A program made the position numbers and the translations under genes. From assembly GCA_002633005.1 (NCBI GenBank), contig NMRA01000863.1, positions 23,600 through 87,599 on the forward strand: a stretch of DNA of 64,000 bases, written 5' to 3'. Positions 47,825 through 59,269 of the stretch are shown piece by piece. Position 1 is the first letter of the stretch; the number at the start of each line of letters is the position of its first letter. This DNA comes from Phoronis australis (lineage: Eukaryota; Phoronida; Phoronidae). Under the pieces are notes generated by a model, which searched no databases, was not told the origin of the DNA, and saw only the letters and a list, made by a program, of their open reading frames with translations.

Positions 47825-50210
47825 TGGCCCTTCTTCAGTAAATCTGTCAATGGTGTGGCTATCTGTGCATAGCCAGGCACAAACTTTCGGTAGTACCCTG
47901 CAAGCCCTAGGAATGATCTCACTTCTGTCTTAGTAGATGGTGTTGGTGCATCCTGGATCTTCATTAGCTTTTGGTCGTCCATAGCTATCTTGTTTGTCCC
48001 AACTTGATGTCCAAGGAACTCCACCTCCTGATAGCCAATGCTGCACTTTGACGGTCTTACTGTCAAGCCTGCTCGTTTTACTCTCTGAAACAAGTCTCTC
48101 AGTGTACGGAGATGCTCCTCCCAGGTGACAGTGTGGAGTAGCACATCGTCGACATACTGCTCGATATTACCTGAGCCTGCTAGCATTTTTCTCATCATCC
48201 TGTTGAACGTGGCCGCCGAATTTACCGAGCCAAACGGCATTCTGCGGAACTGATAACAGCCTCCTGGAGTCACAAATGCCGTCTTCTCTTTACTAGCCAC
48301 ATCCATGGGAATTTGCCAGAAGCCCTTCGTGAAGTCGAACTTCGAGAAGAAACGTTGACCATGCAGATTAGTCATAATAGCTTCTGGGTTACCCATGGGC
48401 TCGTTATCAAACTTAGTCACCGCATTTAGCCGTCGGTAGTCAACACAGAACCTTGTTGTGCCGTCCTTTTTAGCCACCAACACTACAGGAGAACTGTAAG
48501 CCGAGGTGGAAGGCTCAATTATGTTCATCTTTAACATCTATTGCACTTCCTTCTTCACTAGGTCCTGAGTATTGTATGACATCTGACGTGGTCTCACTCT
48601 CACTGGTTGTTCTGTTGTCAACTCGATGACGTGGCTGGCCAAATCAGTCTCTCCAGGCTGATCGGTAAAGATACCGCGGTAATCATAAAGAAGCCGTAGT
48701 GCCTGTTCACGTTGTTCTGACGTCAAGGAATTGCACAACTTAACGTCCTTGTAGGTTTCACTGTGAACTTCCGGTCGAAGCTCTAAACCGCCTTCATCAA
48801 GAAGGGTCGCTTCGTCAGTCGCACACTCCTCAATTAACACCGCACCGATCGCTTCATCTTTACCTGTGGTGTTGTCAGCTTCGCGTTCGTGGTACGCCTT
48901 CAACAGATTGGCATGGAAGATCTTAATCTTGCCGTTCATGTTGATTCTGTAGTCCATACGATTGACTTTTTCTGTGACTTCGTAAGGCCCCTTCCACTGC
49001 AGAGTAAGCTTGTTATGATCTGTGGGAAGTAATACCAACACTCTTTGTCCCACTTGAAACTGCCTATCCCTGGCTTTTTTGTCATAGTAATGCTTGTGAA
49101 TACCCTGTGCATCATACAAGTTTTTTCTAGCCAACTCGCAGGTCTCCTCTAAGCGGTTCCTGAGCTCGAAGACATACTGGTAAGTATTACGGACGTCGTT
49201 GCTGTCTTCCCCTGTCCAGAGTTCGCTCAGTATTTGCATCGGACCTTTCATTGTCCTGCCGTATAACAACTCAAAGGGTGAAAATCCTGTGCTTGATTGC
49301 GGGACTTCTCGGTAAGCAAATAGGACAGCTGGCAGATACCGGTCCCAATCCTTTGGTCTTTCTTGACACATTTTCTTCAGCATGGCCTTTAGAGCACCGT
49401 TGATCCTCTCACAGAGCCCGTTACAGCGTGGATTGTAAGGGGTCGTGTACAGCTGCTTTGCACTCACAAGCCTGCTGACCTCCTTCATCAGTTCCGCTGT
49501 GAACTGCATTCCACGATCACTCAGGATCTCTCGTGGGAACCCTACTCTACTGAAGACTTCTAATAACGCTCTGTCTCAATCTTCGGTAGCGCCACTGCTT
49601 CTGGATACCTGGTAGCGAAATCTACCACCGTGAGTATGTATCTGTTTCCTTTGTCGGAAACTGGAGCTATAGGGCCAATCAGATCGATCGCGATCCTTTT
49701 GAAAGGCTCCTCCATCAAAGGCATCTCTCCCAGGGGTACCTTGGTCACTTGACCTTTCGGGATTGTCTTCTGACAGATGTCGCATGATCTGCAGAATCTG
49801 GTCACTTCTGATGCCACTCCTGGCCAATAGAAGTTGCTGGTGATACGGTCAGTTGTCTTCCTAACACCGAGGTGTCCACCGAGTATAGACTCATGAGCAA
49901 GCCTCATCACGGACTTCCGTAAACTGCTCGGCACGACAACTTGTTTAACCTCGTCACCGTCTTTCTTTTTGAACATCCGATAGAGTATTCCCTTCTGAAT
50001 CTCAATCACATACAACCCCTTGCCTTTGGTCTGTCGCTTAACTTTGGCTTCAGCTTGCTCTCATAACTTTTTCATTAATGAATCTTCATGCTGGGCTTCT
50101 TTGAACTGCTTTAGTCCCACTTCTTGTATGGTTGGGGACACAACTAACGGTTTAATGTCCGATTTTTGTCGCTCTTCCTGAGCCCTGGTAGTCACTGCTA
50201 CCGCTTCCCT
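47825..50210 (-). pseudogene. pol: Gmr1-like Gypsy pol: integrase then reverse transcriptase (contig 2)
   Basis: In minus-strand order: a spacer typical of the region before integrase (AVTTRAQEE), the HHCC zinc domain (HESILGGHLG ... CRSCDICQK), the DDE core (AIDLIGPI; the second Asp falls in a damaged stretch; CERIN for the Glu), a C-terminal GPYEV-type domain, a linker, then RT with FCVDYRRLNAVTKFD and the catalytic YVDD (in NIEQYVDDVLL). Integrase therefore precedes RT on one uninterrupted contig. Lesions: a TGA at 50063-50061, a 13-bp deletion near 49571 that shifts frame in integrase, and a TAG at 48540-48538 where the parallel copies have GAG. It is a dead copy of a family that must have been active recently enough to leave similar copies. 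Confidence 0.9.
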
Positions 50211-50211
50211 N

Positions 50212-50796
50212 CTTCTGGGTTACCCATGGGCTCGTTGTCAAACTTGGTCACTGCATTCAGCCGTCGATAGTCAACACAGAACCTTGTGATGCCATCCTTT
50301 TTAGCCACCAACACTACAGGAGAGCTGTAAGCTGAAGTCCAAGGCTCAGTGATGTACATCTTTAACATCTCCTGCACTTCCTTCTTCACTAGGTCCTGAG
50401 TAGTGTATGGCATCTGACGTGGTCTCACTCTCACTGGTTGTTCTGTTGTCAACTCGATGACGTGGCTAGCTAAATCGGTCTCTCCAGGCTGATTGGTAAA
50501 GATGCCACGGTAATCATAAAGAAGCCGTAGTGCCTGTTCACGTTGTTCTGACGTCAAGGAATCGCACAGCTTAACGTCCTTGTAGGTTTCACTGTGAACT
50601 TCCGGTCGAAGCTCTAAACCGCCTTCATCAAGAAGGGTCGCTTCGTCAGTCACACACTCCTCAATTAACAAAACACCAATCGCTTCATCTTTACCTGTGG
50701 TGTTGTCAGCTTCGCGTTCGTGATACGCCTTCAACAGATTGGCATGGAAGATCTTAATCTTGCCGTTCATGTTGATTCTGTAGTCCATACGATTGA
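50212..50796 (-). pseudogene. pol: Gypsy pol fragment: integrase C-terminus to start of RT (contig 3)
   Basis: A further copy of the middle of pol. It runs from NRMDYRINMNGKIKIFHANL (integrase tail) through the linker (LTSEQREQALRLLYDYRGIF) to the first RT motif (TRFCVDYRRLNAV), open throughout. Where the neighbouring copy has TAG it reads GAG, which identifies that stop as a mutation. It is too short to carry the catalytic YVDD. Confidence 0.85.
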
Positions 50797-50797
50797 N

Positions 50798-51890
50798 GGT
50801 AATCATAAAGAAGCCGTAGTGCCTGTTCACGTTGCTCTGACGTCAAGGAATCGCACAGCTTAACGTCCTTGTAAGTTTCACTGTGAACTTCCGGTCGAAG
50901 CTCTAAACCGCCTTCATCAAGAAGGGTCGCTTCGTCACTCACACACTCTTCAATCAACACAGCGCCTATTGCTTTATCTTTGACTGTGACGTTGTCAGGC
51001 TCGCGTTCGTGATACGCCTTCAACAGATTGGCATGGAAGATCTTAATTTTACCATTCATGTTGACGCGGTAATCCATACGGTTGACTTTTTCTTTAACCT
51101 TCTAAGGCCCCTTCCACTGCAGTGTAAGCTTATTGTGGTCTGTGGGAAGTAATACTAACACTCTTTGTCCCACTTGAAACTGCCTATCTCTGGCCTTCTT
51201 GCCATAGTAATGCTTGTGAATACCCTGTGCTTTGTATAAACTTTTTCTAGCCAACTCGCAAGTCTCCTCTAAGCGGTTCCTGAGCTCGAAGACATACTGG
51301 TAAGTATTACGGACGTCATTGCTGTCTTCCCCTGTCCAGAGTTCGCTCAGTATTTGCATCGGACCTTTTATTGTCCTGCCGTATAACAACTCAAAGGGTG
51401 AAAATCCTGTGCTCGATTGCGGTACTTCCCGGTAAGCAAACAGGACTGCGGGCAGATACCGGTCCCAATCCTTTGGTCTTTCTTGACACATTTTCTTCAG
51501 CATGGCCTTTAGAACACCGTTGATTCTCTCACAGAGCCCGTTACCGCGTGGATTGTAAGGGGTCGTGTACAGCTGCTTTGCACTGACAAGCCTGCTGACC
51601 TCCTTCATCAGTTCCGCTGTGAACTGTGTTCCACGATCGCTCAGGATCTCTCGTGGGAACCCTACTCTACTGAAGACTTCTAATAATGCTTCAGCCACAC
51701 GCTCTGTCTCAATCTTCGGTAGCGCCACTGCTTCTGGATACCTGGTAGCGAAATCTACCACCGTGAGAATGTATCTGTTTCCCTTGTCGGAAACTGGAGC
51801 TATAGGGCCAATCAGATCGATCGCGATCCTTTTGAAAGGCTCCTCCATCAAAGGCATCTCTCCCAGGGGTACCTTGGTCACTCGACCTTT
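50798..51890 (-). pseudogene. pol: Gypsy pol fragment: integrase core and C-terminus (contig 4)
   Basis: The minus strand reads an intact integrase core: AIDLIGPI (first Asp), FPREILSDRGTQF (second Asp) and GLCERIN (Glu), with the spacing of a D-D-35-E enzyme, then KVGQRVLVLLP-like and WKGP C-terminal motifs. At about 51102 a stop (TAG, in place of the codon after the WKGP motif) ends the frame; the downstream tail and linker (51077-50798) remain readable. The core supplies the 13 bases that are deleted at 49571 in contig 2, confirming that deletion. Confidence 0.85.
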
Positions 51891-51891
51891 N

Positions 51892-54800
51892 ACGTCAACC
51901 TGGAAATGTGTGTGTAATCTCCCACACAGACCCACGAGATTGGTTGCCTTCACAAGCAATGCGTGACGTCAGCTTGTGAGGCCCGGGAACCAGGTTAAAT
52001 GTGTGTGGTGCGTGTATTTTTACACAGCCTGGCCCAGCCGTGCAGTCGTCAATTTTGGTGTGTGTTAAGGTGCAGACGTCAACCTGGAAATGTGTGTGTA
52101 ATCTCCCACACAGACCCACGAGATTGGTTGCCTTCACAAGCAATGCGTGACGTCAGCTTGTGAGGCCCGGGAACCAGGTTAAATGTGTGTGGTGCGTGTA
52201 TTTTTACACAGCCTGGCCCAGCCGTGCAGTCGTCAATTTTGGTGTGTGTTAAGGTGCAGACGTCAACCTGGAAATGTGTGTGTAATCTCCCACACAGACC
52301 CACGAGATTGGTTGCCTTCACAAGCAATGCGTGACGTCAGCTTGTGAGGCCCGGGAACCAGGTTAAATGTGTGTGGTGCGTGTATTTTTACACAGCCTGG
52401 CCCAGCCGTGCAGTCGTCAATTTTGGTGTGTGTTAAGGTGCAGACGTCAACCTGGAAATGTGTGTGTAATCTCCCACACAGACCCACGAGATTGGTTGCC
52501 TTCACAAGCAATGCGTGACGTCAGCTTGTGAGGCCCGGGAACCAGGTTAAATGTGTGTGGTGCGTGTATTTTTACACAGCCTGGCCCAGCCGTGCAGTCG
52601 TCAATTTTGGTGTGTGTTAAGGTGCAGACGTCAACCTGGAAATGTGTGTGTAATCTCCCACACAGACCCACGAGATTGGTTGCCTTCACAAGCAATGCGT
52701 GACGTCAGCTTGTGAGGCCCGGGAACCAGGTTAAATGTGTGTGGTGCGTGTATTTTTACACAGCCTGGCCCAGCCGTGCAGTCGTCAATTTTGGTGTGTG
52801 TTAAGGTGCAGACGTCAACCTGGAAATGTGTGTGTAATCTCCCACACAGACCCACGAGATTGGTTGCCTTCACAAGCAATGCGTGACGTCAGCTTGTGAG
52901 GCCCGGGAACCAGGTTAAATGTGTGTGGTGCGTGTATTTTTACACAGCCTGGCCCAGCCGTGCAGTCGTCAATTTTGGTGTGTGTTAAGGTGCAGACGTC
53001 AACCTGGAAATGTGTGTGTAATCTCCCACACAGACCCACGAGATTGGTTGCCTTCACAAGCAATGCGTGACGTCAGCTTGTGAGGCCCGGGAACCAGGTT
53101 AAATGTGTGTGGTGCGTGTATTTTTACACAGCCTGGCCCAGCCGTGCAGTCGTCAATTTTGGTGTGTGTTAAGGTGCAGACGTCAACCTGGAAATGTGTG
53201 TGTAATCTCCCACACAGACCCACGAGATTGGTTGCCTTCACAAGCAATGCGTGACGTCAGCTTGTGAGGCCCGGGAACCAGGTTAAATGTGTGTGGTGCG
53301 TGTATTTTTACACAGCCTGGCCCAGCCGTGCAGTCGTCAATTTTGGTGTGTGTTAAGGTGCAGACGTCAACCTGGAAATGTGTGTGTAATCTCCCACACA
53401 GACCCACGAGATTGGTTGCCTTCACAAGCAATGCGTGACGTCAGCTTGTGAGGCCCGGGAACCAGGTTAAATGTGTGTGGTGCGTGTATTTTTACACAGC
53501 CTGGCCCAGCCGTGCAGTCGTCAATTTTGGTGTGTGTTAAGGTGCAGACGTCAACCTGGAAATGTGTGTGTAATCTCCCACACAGACCCACGAGATTGGT
53601 TGCCTTCACAAGCAATGCGTGACGTCAGCTTGTGAGGCCCGGGAACCAGGTTAAATGTGTGTGGTGCGTGTATTTTTACACAGCCTGGCCCAGCCGTGCA
53701 GTCGTCAATTTTGGTGTGTGTTAAGGTGCAGACGTCAACCTGGAAATGTGTGTGTAATCTCCCACACAGACCCACGAGATTGGTTGCCTTCACAAGCAAT
53801 GCGTGACGTCAGCTTGTGAGGCCCGGGAACCAGGTTAAATGTGTGTGGTGCGTGTATTTTTACACAGCCTGGCCCAGCCGTGCAGTCGTCAATTTTGGTG
53901 TGTGTTAAGGTGCAGACGTCAACCTGGAAATGTGTGTGTAATCTCCCACACAGACCCACGAGATTGGTTGCCTTCACAAGCAATGCGTGACGTCAGCTTG
54001 TGAGGCCCGGGAACCAGGTTAAATGTGTGTGGTGCGTGTATTTTTACACAGCCTGGCCCAGCCGTGCAGTCGTCAATTTTGGTGTGTGTTAAGGTGCAGA
54101 CGTCAACCTGGAAATGTGTGTGTAATCTCCCACACAGACCCACGAGATTGGTTGCCTTCACAAGCAATGCGTGACGTCAGCTTGTGAGGCCCGGGAACCA
54201 GGTTAAATGTGTGTGGTGCGTGTATTTTTACACAGCCTGGCCCAGCCGTGCAGTCGTCAATTTTGGTGTGTGTTAAGGTGCAGACGTCAACCTGGAAATG
54301 TGTGTGTAATCTCCCACACAGACCCACGAGATTGGTTGCCTTCACAAGCAATGCGTGACGTCAGCTTGTGAGGCCCGGGAACCAGGTTAAATGTGTGTGG
54401 TGCGTGTATTTTTACACAGCCTGGCCCAGCCGTGCAGTCGTCAATTTTGGTGTGTGTTAAGGTGCAGACGTCAACCTGGAAATGTGTGTGTAATCTCCCA
54501 CACAGACCCACGAGATTGGTTGCCTTCACAAGCAATGCGTGACGTCAGCTTGTGAGGCCCGGGAACCAGGTTAAATGTGTGTGGTGCGTGTATTTTTACA
54601 CAGCCTGGCCCAGCCGTGCAGTCGTCAATTTTGGTGTGTGTTAAGGTGCAGACGTCAACCTGGAAATGTGTGTGTAATCTCCCACACAGACCCACGAGAT
54701 TGGTTGCCTTCACAAGCAATGCGTGACGTCAGCTTGTGAGGCCCGGGAACCAGGTTAAATGTGTGTGGTGCGTGTATTTTTACACAGCCTGGCCCAGCCG

Positions 54801-55173
54801 TGCAGTCGTCAATTTTGGTGTGTGTTAAGGTGCAGACGTCAACCTGGAAATGTGTGTGTAATCTCCCACACAGACCCACGAGATTGGTTGCCTTCACAAG
54901 CAATGCGTGACGTCAGCTTGTGAGGCCCGGGAACCAGGTTAAATGTGTGTGGTGCGTGTATTTTTACACAGCCTGGCCCAGCCGTGCAGTCGTCAATTTT
55001 GGTGTGTGTTAAGGTGCAGACGTCAACCTGGAAATGTGTGTGTAATCTCCCACACAGACCCACGAGATTGGTTGCCTTCACAAGCAATGCGTGACGTTAG
55101 CTTGTGAGGCCCGGGAACCAGGTTAAATGTGTGTGGTGCGTGTATTTTTACACAGCCTGGCCCAGCCGTGCAG
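51892..55173. repeat. 184-bp satellite array, 17 full units plus a 154-bp partial unit
   Basis: Units start at 51892 + 184n (acgtcaacctggaaatgtg). They appear identical except for one C-to-T change in the last, truncated unit (gacgtcagc to gacgttagc, near 55097). Each unit contains a palindromic TGACGTCA, a cccggg, a small hairpin gtgtatttttacac, and two related halves (acgtca ... aaatgtgtgtg ... cacacag at offsets 0 and about 74). The left edge is an assembly joint, so the true array may be longer. The 82-codon minus-strand ORF in each unit comes from the repeat and is not annotated as a gene. Confidence 0.95.
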
Positions 55174-57385
55174 TCACAGGTCCTTACAAATGTGCCTTGT
55201 TCACTGAACTCCTGAATACGCTTACACGAACACGTGAGCGTTGCGTCGACCAAAAGTTCTGTATATGTACATTCGAGATCAAAACACTCCGCATAGGAAA
55301 CAAAGTTGTAATTTGTAATGGAACCATAAAAAACACTTAAGAAAACAAAATTTGAGTGCTTGTTAAAAGGAAATCTTGGCAAGAAAAGTCATTTTCTGTG
55401 ATCAGTCTCAGCGCGAAAACGAACATGCGACAGTCATTTAACGTTCTGCTGGTGAAACTACAGTAAATCTCACTCGATAGATGGCAGTGTATCTTTACCG
55501 TGAAGTCACTGGCCTTCTTTTCAGCGAATATCACACATCGGCTAACAGTGGCCATTTTTAATGAAACCATAGAACATAAGGTATAACATATATGGAAGTT
55601 GCTGAAGAAGCAGTTTTTTTTTTGGAAACAAACATCAAAAGAACATTTTACACTATTGGGAAGTTGATATACATAAACTTACTTTTACATGAGTGTAACT
55701 GGTGTCAAACTTATCAGGACAATAACCTCGTCAATGAATTAAAGTATGCATGCGCGTACGTCACACAAAATAACTGGAACTCTTTCGATGAATAACGATG
55801 ATTTGTAAAAAGTCTCGAATCACCCTCAAATAATGGAAATGCGGGCAATCAAAATATTTTTAAAGGCAATTTCCGAGTATTTCAGGCGACGACTTTGCGC
55901 AAAGAATACATGCTTCAAAACACTGAAACAACCCGACTGGTGATACAACGGGAATTACATGTCCTTGTTGAATAATGCTTTTATCATTGACTGATAATAC
56001 TAATCATGACCTACAGGTGAAAGGTCGTGTTTTTTATGAACTCTCCAAAACAGGGTTCATTCTTGTTTTTTGAGGCAACCAATCCTCGCCCTGCTAATGC
56101 ATCGTTGACATCTCACTTGAATGACAAAAAGGAAAATCAAGTAAAAACGCGTACATGATGTACTCATTCTGTCAGAGAATGGGTGAAATGTTTTTGGTGT
56201 TGGGTCATTGCCCACAGTGGTTGCTTAACTCTCCTAAAACATAATCATTATTTCCCCTTGATCAGATTTTGCCGCGGAAGTAGTTTTCAAAATTTACTCT
56301 TGACTTTTGACGATGGACAAGGTGTAGGAAGCATTATTTTGTTTCATACAGCTGCTTGGGTAAGTCGCTTGTAGTACCTGTTAATAAGACAGAACTGGGC
56401 TCAGTATCTCTTTTAATAAGTACGATAAGAGATTTTATTCAAGAGCTGGCGAGTTAAGTATAAGGGGGACGGAAGTTGAATCTTAGGCGAACGAGTCTCC
56501 GGCTAGCCAAGCTCTGCAACCACCGAATTACTCCAAAGATCCACAGATAAGTCAGTGAGCGGTCAAACAAACTTAAAGTTTTTGGTGGATTGGTCTACTT
56601 TATGGTTCTCGTTCCAGATTTTTATATTTATCTCAGGTAGTAACGGCCATAAGCCTACAGTAGAGCACCTTTTCCAGCAAAACAACAACACCTCAGAGGA
56701 ACAGTTACAAAAATATATACAATGGCAATCACTTTTTTCCTTTTCCCTTTTTGAATCTTTTATATGTAGGTCGTAGCTTTGCTATTAATTCGACGATGTG
56801 CTTGGCAACTGTCGCCCACTCACTCCTACCTGTTGCACCTCATTGTTGATAGCAGTTCGTAAATCATTCGCTAGGAGGGCGCTACCGGTCGCACAAAACA
56901 GTATACTGTAAATAATACTTTCGAACAAATTGCCTCTGAAAGAGCATTTTGAAAAATCCCATGTAAGACGCTCATTTGAGACAAATGACATTTTTTCTCA
57001 ATTTCAATTTGCTTTCAAACGAACTCAAATAAAGAAAGAAGGAACTGGAATTTTAAACATCTTTTAGCGACTTAAAAATATGCTAAGGAGGTTAGACTTT
57101 CAACTTAGTTATACATTTTTACCCGATAATTTAAACTTGACACTGTATTCCAAGTTTTGTTTGCGACGATGAAGACAGTATGTTGGTTCAACAGTGTTAT
57201 TGATCGTGCCAATTTCTATTTTTGTGTCGATGGAGTAACAAAAAATGTTTTCACCGTTACTTAGAATTTGCTGCCAATTTGGCGAATGGACTTCTTTCGA
57301 TTTGCGCTTGCTATTCAAATGTTGTTACTCCTTTTGTTGTTCAAGCCTCGTTTCAGAGGTAAATTAATATTAATGAGTTCTTTAA
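55174..57385. other. No gene recognised
   Basis: Single-copy-looking sequence between the satellite and the 433-codon gene. The short ORFs (60-77 codons) have no recognisable features. A tcgtttcag/aggtaaat pair near 57345-57363 could be splice sites but is unsupported. Confidence 0.4.
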
Positions 57386-57391
57386 GGGCTA

Positions 57392-57400
57392 TATATATGT
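57392..57400 (+). promoter_or_regulatory. TATA box upstream of the 433-residue gene
   Basis: tatatatat lies 90-98 bp before the ATG at 57490. This would place transcription start near 57425 and leave a short 5' UTR of about 65 nt. It is a simple AT motif, so the assignment depends on its position before an intact single-exon gene. Confidence 0.4.
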
Positions 57401-57489
57401 GTGTGTCGAGAGGCCTGCATGCAGTTCACATCATATGCACAGAACTAACTTTGTGGTGTACTAGGCATATGTAAACACTGCTGACGATT

Positions 57490-58791
57490 ATGGCAAGAGG
57501 CGCACCAGAAATGCTGGATCTGTCATTGGCTTTTGTGGACAAAGCTAGCTGCAAAACGTTTTTCAAAAAATTTCAAAAGTGTTTGCCTCAAGATGCAGCT
57601 GTCAGCGTTCTGGCCCTGGAATGCTTGCTACGCATGGATGAAGATTCAAAATTCAGTTTCCATACGTCATCCGCGACGGAATTGCATGGCATCGTACAAA
57701 GATGGTTTGAACGACTTTACAACAAATACCGAGGAAAAGAACTGACTAATGAGAGAAAAAATGTATTGAATCTGGCTAACTGTCTGGTTACCTTCAAACA
57801 TCCTGGTTTTGCATTTAAGAGAGACCCAAACTTAACGCTTAATGAAAAGGAAGACTACACAGATCTGTTTGAGTGGTTCACTAAACCAGATGATGATAAG
57901 AAAGCGACCATGTTCAAGGTACTGGACGCAGTCGGCAGTCAGAAAGATCCACTCATTGCTGCGCTGGCTTTGCAAGGACTTCACTCTGTTGGAAATGATT
58001 TTGTGCCAGGTAAAATTGGTTTAAATGACTGTAGCCAGACCGAAAAGTTCCGAGAACTTCTACGACGCATGTGTCGCGAATCGCCATGTCCTTACCAGGA
58101 CCATAAGTTCCTCATGAAAAAGGTTCTCAAGGCTCTTACTATTTTCACTGTTCTTGAAGTTCCCTTATTCATCGACCTCTACGGTGTAAAGAGGAGCCTA
58201 CACGACTATGGTTCACCTGAGGTCATAGATATCAACGGCGATACACCAATTTGCCATGCTGCTCATCAAGAGACGGCTGACAAGATCGTAGCAGATCGTG
58301 CGTTCAAACCAAGTGATAATAAGAACATCGTCCCAGGTGTATGGTTTGGACTTAACAGTGAAACAAGTGAGTTCGGATCGGTTAGCTTTAAAACAAAGCT
58401 GACAAACCTCGGCGTTAAAGGACTGCACCAAGGCGAGATTGTCGAATATGATCATGAAGTCAACGTAATCCTGTACGCCCACCGGCGAGAGGGTGGAAGT
58501 TTCGAAGGATTAAAAAAACCTTCGGATTCCGATGTGAAGAGAAGAAACGGTCAACGGGCTTTTGTTCACGTGTCAATATTTGTGCCAGAACTTGGTCCTG
58601 TATGGACTGAGATGTTCAACGTTCGACACTCGGAAGTATGCTTATCACATTTCAGACCAAGAGGAATGTCTGGGACATGCAAAGAAGTTTTGGAGGATAG
58701 AAAGAGACTGGCCACGCAGAGAGAAGATTTAGACGAGTTGGCTTCAAAGCTTGGAGTTTCATGGGATTCCGACGACGAGGACGTTGAATAG
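57490..58791 (+). CDS. Uncharacterised 433-residue protein, possible ADP-ribosyltransferase-like C-terminal half
   Basis: The only long intact reading frame in the window not belonging to a transposon; it has no intron. The ATG has a good context (A at -3, G at +4). Residues 1-240 look largely helical (LSLAFVDKAS, VSVLALECLL, KKATMFKVLDAV) with no family I recognise. Residues 245-365 contain ICHAAHQETADKIVADRAF followed by PSDNKNIVPGVWFG, a pattern like the His-[GAS]-[TS] ... GxG-[IV]-[YW]-F core of PARP/ART folds; the usual Tyr would be Trp285, and a catalytic Glu is not obvious, so activity is doubtful. A beta-rich section follows (EIVEYDHEVNVILYAH, RAFVHVSIFVPE). The C-terminus is a charged helix and an acidic tail (SDDEDVE). 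No signal peptide or membrane segment is seen. Neither virus nor transposon features are evident. The function is unknown. Confidence 0.85.
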   Translation: MARGAPEMLDLSLAFVDKASCKTFFKKFQKCLPQDAAVSVLALECLLRMDEDSKFSFHTSSATELHGIVQRWFERLYNKYRGKELTNERKNVLNLANCLVTFKHPGFAFKRDPNLTLNEKEDYTDLFEWFTKPDDDKKATMFKVLDAVGSQKDPLIAALALQGLHSVGNDFVPGKIGLNDCSQTEKFRELLRRMCRESPCPYQDHKFLMKKVLKALTIFTVLEVPLFIDLYGVKRSLHDYGSPEVIDINGDTPICHAAHQETADKIVADRAFKPSDNKNIVPGVWFGLNSETSEFGSVSFKTKLTNLGVKGLHQGEIVEYDHEVNVILYAHRREGGSFEGLKKPSDSDVKRRNGQRAFVHVSIFVPELGPVWTEMFNVRHSEVCLSHFRPRGMSGTCKEVLEDRKRLATQREDLDELASKLGVSWDSDDEDVE

Positions 58792-59134
58792 AACTATTAA
58801 CCTCGGAACTCTAGCTCTGGAATGCCAACTCCCCCGCGTGACCAATGTATCCTACAGGAGAGCTTGCGACCCCGAGATTCATTAGCCGCACTTCGAAATT
58901 TCCAACTGTTTACTTGACTGAGGTGTGATAGAGTGTTACGGTTATCAAATCAAAACTAATGTTGCTTGGAGTTTTTCAACAAGACATTTTGTGCGTTAAA
59001 ATAACTGTGTTTTATGGAAAGAAGTGAAATTTGGTGTCTGTGTGTTTGTTCTGCAATTATAAATGAAAAGTTTAGCACTTGACTGAACTTACTTTGTGTT
59101 GTTAAGTGTGTGTGTTTGTGTTTGCAGAAATAAA
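58792..59134 (+). terminator. 3' UTR and poly(A) signal of the 433-residue gene
   Basis: The first AATAAA after the stop is at 59129-59134 (338 nt downstream), preceded by a GT-rich stretch (gtgtgtgtttgtgtttg). A second AATAAA is at 59260-59265. Either could serve as the cleavage signal; transcript data are needed to choose. Confidence 0.5.
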
Positions 59135-59269
59135 ATTGCTCTTTTCAATATTTTTATAATAAGTCGTTTGTGCAACAAATCTCTGTTGACGAGGTAATTC
59201 TTTGATAATTTGATTTCTGAGCAGTGGACGCTATCTGTATTATTTACCTATACCTGTGAAATAAAATTC

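Larger units (their letters stand above)
47824..51891. other. Four single-N assembly joints inside the Gypsy region
   Basis: N occurs at 47824, 50211, 50797 and 51891. The sequence on the two sides of the first three joints overlaps or repeats: 47682-47823 equals 47825-47968 with some mismatches, 50212-50796 repeats about 48380-48970, and 50798-51890 repeats about 48690-49760. Pieces of several Gypsy copies have been joined end to end, so this arrangement need not exist in the genome. Confidence 0.9.

Noticed and set aside
51565-51966. Plus-strand ORF of 133 codons
   Set aside because: It is the antisense shadow of the Gypsy integrase and runs through an N joint.
51895-55382. Eighteen minus-strand ORFs, 82 codons each (the last one longer), looking like a tandem gene family
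   Set aside because: They come from the 184-bp satellite. The unit length is not a multiple of three, so each ORF runs over a unit boundary in a shifting frame, and nothing suggests translation.
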